A model generated the notes under the pieces. That model saw nothing but the letters and a program-made list of their open reading frames with translations. It searched no databases and was not told the origin of the DNA. The translations under genes and the position numbers were made by a program. Below are positions 7,895 to 13,122 of a stretch of 13,122 nucleotides of DNA, one piece after another; position 1 is the stretch's first letter; the number at the start of each line of letters is the position of its first letter. This stretch comes from JBKHBQ01 sp046542305 (lineage in GTDB: Bacteria > Bacteroidota > Bacteroidia > Bacteroidales > 4484-276): positions 1-13,122 of the forward strand of contig JBKHBQ010000095.1 in NCBI GenBank assembly GCA_046542305.1, in the 5' to 3' direction.

Positions 7895-7922
7895 CATTCC
7901 TAACAAAAAAAGCAACAGAGCT

Positions 7923-8486
7923 ATGACTGAAGAAAGCCAGTTGGTATTGGAAGAAGCAAAAGAAGGCATGGAAGGTGCCATCAATCATCTTGAAAAGGAA
8001 TTTCACAAGCTGAGAACCGGGAAAGCCACGCCCGATATGCTTGAGGATGTGAGGATAGATTATTACGGGGTAATGACGCCGCTCAACCAGGCGGCCAACA
8101 TCAACACGCCCGATGCGCGGCAGATCGTGGTGCAACCCTTCGACAAGAACATGCTGCCGGTGATGGAAAAGGCCATTATGGCTGCCAATCTTGGTTTTAA
8201 TCCACGCAACGACGGCGAGGTGCTGCGTATCCAGGTTCCCCCGCTTACCGAGGAACGCCGCCGCAACCTGGTGAAGCAGGCGAAAAATGAAGCCGAAAAT
8301 ACCAAGGTGTCAATCCGCAACATCCGGCGTACGGCCAACGATGAAGCCAAAAACCTGAAAAAGGAAGGCGTGCCCGAAGACGAGGTGAAGCGCCTGGAAG
8401 ATGAAATCCAGAAGCTTACCGACAAATACATCATGATGGTGGATGAACTCAGCAATGCCAAAGAAAAAGACATGATGTCTGTTTAG
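7923..8486 (+). CDS. frr: Ribosome recycling factor
   Basis: RRF acts with EF-G to split the post-termination ribosome and release mRNA and tRNA. From ATG 7923 the protein is 187 residues, matching the usual 185-187. Domain I (about 1-30 and 107-187) is the three-helix bundle and domain II (31-106) the small beta domain. Recognisable family stretches are HKLRTGKATPDMLEDV (28-43), RIQVPPLTEERRRNLVKQAK (102-121), VSIRNIRR (129-136) and the C-terminal helix ending VDELSNAKEKDMMSV. The frame is open back to an ATG at 7875, which would add 16 residues (beginning MSLCYICIPNKK), but those residues do not resemble RRF, and a perfect -7 box lies within them, so the downstream start was chosen. It is followed by a strong terminator. 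Confidence 0.97.
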   Translation: MTEESQLVLEEAKEGMEGAINHLEKEFHKLRTGKATPDMLEDVRIDYYGVMTPLNQAANINTPDARQIVVQPFDKNMLPVMEKAIMAANLGFNPRNDGEVLRIQVPPLTEERRRNLVKQAKNEAENTKVSIRNIRRTANDEAKNLKKEGVPEDEVKRLEDEIQKLTDKYIMMVDELSNAKEKDMMSV

Positions 8487-8504
8487 GAATTCCTGAACCG
8501 GAAC

Positions 8505-8542
8505 AAAAAAAAGCAATCCTTTACCGGGATTGCTTTTTTTTT
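8505..8542. terminator. Bidirectional intrinsic terminator between frr and the convergent T9SS gene
   Basis: A run of eight A (8505-8512) leads into AAGCAATCC (8511-8519), a 7-nt loop, GGATTGCTT (8527-8535) and nine T (8534-8542). The 9-bp stem, extended by A:T pairing, is flanked by A and T runs, so it can terminate frr from the left and the minus-strand secreted-protein gene (stop at 8606) from the right. Confidence 0.88.
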
Positions 8543-8605
8543 CGTCAGTTTTTATGAAGTAACCCTGGAAGATTCCTCGCATTTCCCGGGTTTTTTGCTG
8601 AAAGT

Positions 8606-11600
8606 CTATTCCACCACCATCAGTTTTCTTACCACATCTTCACCCTCTGTTTTTACCTGCAAAAAGTACAGTCCTGACGTGAGGTTCTGTTCCTGGCGGT
8701 TTATTTCAAACCGGTGGTCACCTGCTTTGAGTTTACCGGTAAAGAGCCTGTGCCGGAGCTTTCCGCTTTGATCGATGAGGTTTATTTCCACCTGTTGTCC
8801 GGTAACGAGCTGCAATCCGATGGTTGCATTGTTGCGTAACGGATTGGGCCTGATGCTTAATGAAGATTCACCTGTCGCCATTTCATCTGTTCCCACAATC
8901 GAAATAAATACTTCGTTCGACGGCGCCGATTCGAATTCGTCCCAGGCCGTGGTGACGACATAGGTATTTTCCAGTTCGATTTCTTCATCCGTGAACGTGA
9001 AGGTTTCCGCCGGAACGGTGGCCAGCAGTTCATCATTGCGGTAGATGTTAAAGTGTGAATATTCCCAGCGGAACGGATCGGAAGGCTTATCCATGGCGAT
9101 TTTCTGCGGAACGCCGGTGGAAGCGGGAATTGCATCCGGCAGTGCGGGGCTGTTCAGCGAAACCGTTTCGCGGCCCTGCGGATCCACCACAAAGCCATGG
9201 ATGTTCCAGTTGATGTCCCAGCCGAAATAGCTCGACATGCTGATCCATTCGGAGCCGTACAGCAGCATATCGCCTTTGGTAGGCACAGCAGGGCCGTTGT
9301 CGGTGCCGGCCGGATACACGCCGTTGGGGTTGATGATGCGGTAGCCGAACCACAGTTCCTGCGAAGCGTCGATCAGTACCGGCGTTTCCAGGTCGTAAGT
9401 GTTCCATTCGTTGGCGATGGGGTAGGCTACGTGCTGTTCCCGGATCAGGTCGCCGGCATAATACTGGTTGCCGCCCTGCCACACGCGCAGGTACACCTGG
9501 CAGTTGGCGTCGGTGATAAAGGCGGAGATCTTGGTAAGGTAATGCCCGTCCCAGGCTTGCAGGTCGTCGGTGGTGAAGCGGATGGCCGCATCGAATATTT
9601 CGATGTTTTCGCCGCCCACGGCATCCGAGTTTACGCCGTCGTCCCATTGCAGCCAGGTTCCTTCGGAGGCCGGCGGTTCCCAGTTCAGGGTCACCACCCA
9701 GCTTTCCACGCTGCCCGTGAGGTTTACCGGCGGAAACAGCAGTGGTTCGGGTATAAAGATCTGGGCTGTGGCCATCGGCGATTCTCCGGAATCGTAAAGC
9801 GCAGATACGCCCACGGTGTGTGTCTCGCCCGGCATAACATCGTCGATGTTGGCATAATTGTTCTGGATTTGCGTTTCAATCAACGTTCCGTCAAGGTAAA
9901 GGTTATAGCCGAGCAGATCCTTTGCCTGCGGCGACGGGTTGATGAAATTGGCAGCGCCTTTTTCGTCGAAGGCAATCCCGGCGCGGATCATGAAATCCAT
10001 CTCGTCGTGGATGTACCAGGTTTCGCCGCCGTCGGCCGTGGAATACGAGAATCCGTCGGGCTCATTCAGGTCGCCGCCGATTTTGTACAGGTTTCCTTCG
10101 TTCCACACGGAGGCGATATAAAAGCGCACGCCTGCCGGAACAGGGATATCAACGGAGATGTTGGTCCACCCGCTTTGGACGCTTACAAGGTACGGCCCGC
10201 CGAAAAGGTTTTCCGGATCGGGGCTGCCGTTGTTGTCCTGCATCACGTACACCATCATTTCCTCGCCTGTGGTGCCCGGGCCGGTAAACAGCTTAAGCTG
10301 GCGCAGGTAGCAGGCATCGTCATGTTCGAAAGCCACCGCCATAAATTCGTTGCCCGTGGCTTCGCCCACCCAGAACAGGCCGTTGGCTTCGCCGTCGTCG
10401 TATGCCAGTTCCATCGAATTAAAGCCGATGGGTTCTTCGAAGGTCACAAAAAGGTCGTTCACGCCCTGCTGTTCCACGTGCAGGTTGTGCGGCGGGTAAT
10501 TTCCCGGGATCAGCGCCTGAAGGGTAACATCTATCACCGTGCTTTCCTGCAGTTCGAGTCCGGGCTGCTGATGGGTCTGGTATCCGGCTTTGGCCACCGA
10601 AAAATCGTAGGTGCCGGCAGGCACTTCCAGGCTGTAGCTGCCGTCCGGCTGGCTGAAGGTGATGTAGCCGCTCAGGGCCACGGTGGCATTTTCCACAGGA
10701 TTGCTGCCGGTGTCGGTGATTGTGCCGCTCAGTGTTACATCCGAAGAAACCTGGCTCTGCGCCCTGAGGCCCCACACCTCATAGTTGAAAGTGCCGTCAT
10801 CCGGCCGGTACCATGCCATATACAATTCATCAACGGGGCCTGTGGCGTCACCCACCACCTGCACCCAGGCGGCGTCTTCGGTTTCCTGCGAAAATTCAAG
10901 CAGCTCCGACCAGGTGTAGCCATTGTCGATGGAATATTTCAGGTAGGCGCGCTCGTTGGCATTGTAGGTTTCGTCGCTCCACACGGTGTAAATTCTGTGG
11001 TTGCCGTCGTAGTTGGGCGTCACCCAGATGTCGGGCCTGGAAGAGGCGCCGCTGTTGTCAGAAAGGTTCACGGGCGATTGCCAGGTGTCGCCGAAATCGT
11101 TGGAGCGGTACAGCATGATGTCGCTTTGCAGTCCGTCCACTTTGGCCGACACCACAATGTATATCGATTCGTCGAGCAGGCTGGTGTTCAGGCGTGCGTT
11201 GTAGGCGCCGTTGTTGGTAATGTTGGCCGGCGAGCTCCAGGTTTGGCCGAAATCCGTGGTTGTGGTCACAAACAGGTCCAGGTTGTCGTAGCTGGCGCCG
11301 GTCTGCTGGTTCCATACCACCACCAGCGAACTGCCATCCATGGCCACATTGCACCAGCGGGCGTTTTCGGTGGTGTTCGACAGGTTCACCGGCGCCGACC
11401 AGGTTTCGCCGGCATCCAGCGACATGGTGAGGTAGATCTGGTAATCCCAGTTTTCGTCGCGGTCTTCGTAGGCAATCAGCACGGTGTCGCCCTGCGCTTC
11501 GATCTGCGGTACCTGCGCCTGGTTGATGGCGGTACCGATCTGAATTTCGTTGCCGAAGGTTATACCGCCGTCATCCGATTTCACCATAAAGATCTGGCTG

Positions 11601-11923
11601 TCGCCGGAGGTATTGCGGTAGTAAACCACGTACACATGATCGCCGCTGGCGGCAATCACCGGATAATTGGCGCCGTAGTCGAAACCCGAGTACAGCGTAA
11701 GCTTTTCGCCCCAGTTCTGGCCGTGGTTCTCGCTTTTGCGGTACATGATGTCGCCCCACTGGTTCCACACCAGGTAATAATTGCCGCCCTGTGCGGCGAT
11801 GTCGTGTTCATCCGAAGGGCCGTACTCATTCGAGAGGTTTTGCGGATCGAAAAACTGAACCTGGCCCTGCACGGCTCCGGTCAGCAAAAACAACGTCAGA
11901 AATAACGTAAGTAAATGTCTCAT
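8606..11923 (-). CDS. Secreted Asp-box (sialidase-like propeller) multidomain protein with T9SS sorting domain
   Basis: This 1105-residue protein has a signal peptide (1-20, ending AVQGQ). Residues about 25-390 carry six Asp-box motifs at 64-71, 116-123, 168-175, 222-229, 274-281 and 331-338 (for example SLDAGETW, SNDFGDTW), spaced 52-57 residues, which fits a six-bladed BNR/sialidase-like propeller. Residues about 396-470 resemble a carboxypeptidase-regulatory-like (CarbD_reg) domain (GTITDTGSNPVENATVALSG, DGSYSLEVPAGTYDF). Two jelly-roll-like modules beginning with DDG lie at about 506-655 and 757-914, separated by and followed by FN3-like segments (665-725, 727-750, 955-1010). Residues about 1021-1105 are a type A T9SS tail (SIRPNPLRNNATI, GLYFLQVKTEGEDVVRKLMVVE). 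It should be exported by Sec, then secreted or surface-anchored by T9SS. Typical catalytic sialidase residues are not evident, so binding rather than catalysis is possible. The start at 11923 was chosen over ATG 11965 because it gives a clean signal peptide and the -7 box overlaps the upstream ATG. Confidence 0.92.
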   Translation of the reverse strand: MRHLLTLFLTLFLLTGAVQGQVQFFDPQNLSNEYGPSDEHDIAAQGGNYYLVWNQWGDIMYRKSENHGQNWGEKLTLYSGFDYGANYPVIAASGDHVYVVYYRNTSGDSQIFMVKSDDGGITFGNEIQIGTAINQAQVPQIEAQGDTVLIAYEDRDENWDYQIYLTMSLDAGETWSAPVNLSNTTENARWCNVAMDGSSLVVVWNQQTGASYDNLDLFVTTTTDFGQTWSSPANITNNGAYNARLNTSLLDESIYIVVSAKVDGLQSDIMLYRSNDFGDTWQSPVNLSDNSGASSRPDIWVTPNYDGNHRIYTVWSDETYNANERAYLKYSIDNGYTWSELLEFSQETEDAAWVQVVGDATGPVDELYMAWYRPDDGTFNYEVWGLRAQSQVSSDVTLSGTITDTGSNPVENATVALSGYITFSQPDGSYSLEVPAGTYDFSVAKAGYQTHQQPGLELQESTVIDVTLQALIPGNYPPHNLHVEQQGVNDLFVTFEEPIGFNSMELAYDDGEANGLFWVGEATGNEFMAVAFEHDDACYLRQLKLFTGPGTTGEEMMVYVMQDNNGSPDPENLFGGPYLVSVQSGWTNISVDIPVPAGVRFYIASVWNEGNLYKIGGDLNEPDGFSYSTADGGETWYIHDEMDFMIRAGIAFDEKGAANFINPSPQAKDLLGYNLYLDGTLIETQIQNNYANIDDVMPGETHTVGVSALYDSGESPMATAQIFIPEPLLFPPVNLTGSVESWVVTLNWEPPASEGTWLQWDDGVNSDAVGGENIEIFDAAIRFTTDDLQAWDGHYLTKISAFITDANCQVYLRVWQGGNQYYAGDLIREQHVAYPIANEWNTYDLETPVLIDASQELWFGYRIINPNGVYPAGTDNGPAVPTKGDMLLYGSEWISMSSYFGWDINWNIHGFVVDPQGRETVSLNSPALPDAIPASTGVPQKIAMDKPSDPFRWEYSHFNIYRNDELLATVPAETFTFTDEEIELENTYVVTTAWDEFESAPSNEVFISIVGTDEMATGESSLSIRPNPLRNNATIGLQLVTGQQVEINLIDQSGKLRHRLFTGKLKAGDHRFEINRQEQNLTSGLYFLQVKTEGEDVVRKLMVVE

Positions 11924-11962
11924 AGGTTTTTGTTTAAAAATTAATAGTTTGAAAAAGTCGGG

Positions 11963-11970
11963 CAAAGGTA
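11963..11970 (-). promoter_or_regulatory. Bacteroidetes -7 promoter box for the T9SS secreted protein
   Basis: Read on the minus strand this is TACCTTTG, an exact match to TAnnTTTG, 39 nt before the ATG at 11923. It covers the alternative upstream ATG (11965), which therefore cannot be the start on a transcript from this promoter. No good -33 box was seen. Confidence 0.58.
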
Positions 11971-12108
11971 GATTTTTTTGGGGGGTGGTTCAGGGAAAAT
12001 AGAAACGAAACCTTACAGTAGATGGTGGAACAATGATCATTTGCCGGTTAGTGCTTTGAATCTGCAAAATGATAAAACATCATCACATGGTTTTCGAACA
12101 AAAAAAGA

Positions 12109-12139
12109 TCACAAATCCTGCAGGTGGAAAAATTTGTGA
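12109..12139. repeat. 8-bp inverted repeat in the divergent intergenic region
   Basis: TCACAAAT (12109-12116) and ATTTGTGA (12132-12139) are perfect complements separated by 15 nt that include the palindrome CCTGCAGG (12117-12124). It lies about 100 nt before the beta-helix gene. It could be a regulator site or a hairpin; there is no T run, so it is not an obvious terminator. Confidence 0.45.
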
Positions 12140-12171
12140 ATTATTTTGGTAAATTGTACCACAGAAAATTA

Positions 12172-12179
12172 TACATTTA
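12172..12179 (+). promoter_or_regulatory. Weak -7 candidate for the beta-helix protein gene
   Basis: TACATTTA matches 7 of 8 positions of TAnnTTTG (last base differs) and lies 59 nt before ATG 12239. TTTG at 12145-12148 is 23 nt upstream, slightly wider than usual. The surrounding sequence is very AT-rich, so a chance match is possible. Confidence 0.25.
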
Positions 12180-12238
12180 CAAAACAAAAATTTTTACGAA
12201 AACCTTTTTTAATTGCATATTCCAAAAAAATAAATGTC

Positions 12239-13122
12239 ATGAAAAATTCAATCAAACACCCAATTACGTTATTCTTGCAGCTTTTACTGGCTGGTTTTGC
12301 ATCTTTATCTGCCCAAACCATTAATGTAAATGGATTTGCGTTTTTAGAAAATCAGACTAACAATGAAGGGATTACCATAACATTTGAAAGAGTCATACCT
12401 GGTAGTTTGATTGATTCTGTGTATTCTGAGCCAAATGGATATTATAGCATTAGTATTGAAACAGGTGTGTACAATATCATTCTTGGAAAAACAGGATACT
12501 TTGAGAGTGTAATAATTGAAAAACCATTATACTCAAATACTACAATAGAGGATGTAACCCTATTGCAAAAAACTTCTATGCTTCTGGTGCCTGGCATGTT
12601 CTCATCAATCCAGGAGGCAATTAATGCATCATTTGCAGGGGATACTGTTATCATTGAACCTGGTACTTATCTTGAAAATATTAATTTAAATGGTAAGGCC
12701 ATTACTTTGGGTTCTCAATTCATTGTTGATAACAATCCAAATCATATATCTCAAACGATTATTGACGGAAGTCAAAATGGACATGTGGTTGAAATATCCA
12801 ACGGAGAGGATTCTACGACTAAAATTATCGGAATTACGATTACAAATGGATATGCTACACAGACATTTCATAACGGAGATGGGGGTGGTATTTATTGTAA
12901 ATATTCTACTCCCGAATTATCATATTTACATGTAATAAACAATACAGCTGAAATCCACGGTGGAGGTATTTATTACAGCACGCTTGAAAACAACGATGCC
13001 ATGATCATTAAAAACTGTTTGATACAGGGAAATACAGTTACAAATTATTCGCATGCTTTCGGTGCTGGAATTTATTTTAATGGATACGAAGGACATCTTA
13101 TTAATACAATAGTACGTGATAA
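12239..13122 (+). CDS. Secreted right-handed beta-helix protein with N-terminal CarbD_reg-like domain, 3'-partial
   Basis: The frame is open from ATG 12239 to the window end (294 codons). It starts with a signal peptide (residues 1-25, LFLQLLLAGFASLSA then Q26). Residues about 28-110 resemble a carboxypeptidase-regulatory-like beta domain (GITITFERV, PNGYYSISIETGVYNIILGKTGYFES). From about 116 comes a pectate-lyase-like beta-helix entry, SSIQEAINASFAGDTVIIEPGTYLENINL (122-150), in which a set of putative events or lesions is laid on a solenoid fold, followed by IIDGSQNGHVVEI and coil repeats with GGGIYC (215-220), GGGIYY (241-246) and GAGIYF (275-280). Such proteins in this phylum usually end in a T9SS tail, but the C-terminus is outside the window. 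Activity (polysaccharide lyase versus adhesin) cannot be decided. Codon use is strongly A/T-ending, unlike pyrH, frr, the patatin gene or the divergent T9SS gene, suggesting a different history. Confidence 0.85.
   Translation, partial: MKNSIKHPITLFLQLLLAGFASLSAQTINVNGFAFLENQTNNEGITITFERVIPGSLIDSVYSEPNGYYSISIETGVYNIILGKTGYFESVIIEKPLYSNTTIEDVTLLQKTSMLLVPGMFSSIQEAINASFAGDTVIIEPGTYLENINLNGKAITLGSQFIVDNNPNHISQTIIDGSQNGHVVEISNGEDSTTKIIGITITNGYATQTFHNGDGGGIYCKYSTPELSYLHVINNTAEIHGGGIYYSTLENNDAMIIKNCLIQGNTVTNYSHAFGAGIYFNGYEGHLINTIVRD

Larger units (their letters stand above)
11924..12238. other. AT-rich divergent intergenic region
   Basis: This 315-nt gap separates two divergently transcribed secreted-protein genes. 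It holds a clear minus-strand -7 box, a weak plus-strand -7 candidate, a 10-bp palindrome AATGATCATT (12032-12041) with further ATGAT/ATCAT half sites to 12083, and an 8-bp inverted repeat TCACAAAT/ATTTGTGA (12109-12139). A 66-codon frame starting at 12124 overlaps the downstream signal peptide in another frame and has no coding character. I see no RNA gene here. Confidence 0.6.

Noticed and set aside
7875..7922. 16-residue N-terminal extension of frr
   Set aside because: The added residues do not match RRF, and the region contains a perfect -7 promoter box; ATG 7923 gives the normal family length.
9197..11905. 902-codon stop-free frame on the plus strand, fully antisense to the T9SS gene
   Set aside because: Its codons are exactly in register with the minus-strand codons, so stops would arise only from sense TTA, CTA and TCA. 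The T9SS gene rarely uses those codons, which leaves the mirror frame open. The predicted protein has no recognisable domain, signal peptide or sensible composition (very rich in V, H, R, G).
11924..11965. 14-residue N-terminal extension of the T9SS protein
   Set aside because: It would place a charged segment before a good signal peptide, and the -7 box at 11963-11970 overlaps its start codon.
12124..12324. 66-codon frame before the beta-helix gene
   Set aside because: It overlaps the signal peptide of the beta-helix protein in another frame and its sequence is lysine/phenylalanine-rich, as expected from translating AT-rich non-coding DNA.
1..13122. CRISPR array, tRNA, rRNA, transposase or phage genes
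   Set aside because: Scanning both strands showed no regular direct repeats with spacers, no cloverleaf-like sequence with CCA-proximal features, and no transposase, integrase or phage protein motifs.

Overview
The window looks like chromosomal DNA from a member of the Bacteroidota (Bacteroidetes), probably a Bacteroidales/Marinilabiliales-type anaerobe; genus cannot be told from sequence alone. The evidence is a secreted protein ending in a type IX secretion (T9SS) sorting domain, a two-FtsX-domain ABC permease of the form common in this phylum, several promoters with the Bacteroidetes -7 box TAnnTTTG, and generally weak Shine-Dalgarno signals.

Layout, left to right. (1) 1-3711, plus strand: the C-terminal part of an HlyD/MacA-like periplasmic adaptor, a 170-residue secreted protein of unknown function, and an 805-residue MacB/FtsX-type permease. 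This is the end of an ABC efflux or export cluster whose ATPase is not in the window. (2) 3845-6938, plus strand: an outer-membrane patatin phospholipase fused to one POTRA and a beta-barrel (PlpD/FplA-like, type Vd architecture). It is followed after 13 nt by a polytopic membrane protein with an HEMGH zinc-protease motif, so the two are probably co-transcribed. (3) 7114-8486, plus strand: the housekeeping pair pyrH (UMP kinase) and frr (ribosome recycling factor), with frr apparently having its own promoter. A strong bidirectional terminator at 8505-8542 closes this unit. (4) 8606-11923, minus strand: a 1105-residue secreted multidomain protein with six Asp-box repeats, a carboxypeptidase-regulatory-like domain, two related jelly-roll-like modules, FN3-like linkers and a T9SS tail. 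(5) 11924-12238: an AT-rich divergent intergenic region rich in small inverted repeats. (6) 12239-13122, plus strand: the N-terminal 294 residues of a secreted right-handed beta-helix protein that runs off the window and is visibly more AT-rich than its neighbours.

The themes are envelope transport, outer-membrane lipid hydrolysis and cell-surface/secreted proteins around a conserved pyrH-frr core. I see no CRISPR array, tRNA, rRNA, insertion sequence or phage gene. No clearly new system is evident. The most interesting leads are the patatin-barrel/membrane-metalloprotease pair, the duplicated module inside the T9SS protein, and the orphan (possibly truncated) gene sitting between an adaptor and a permease.
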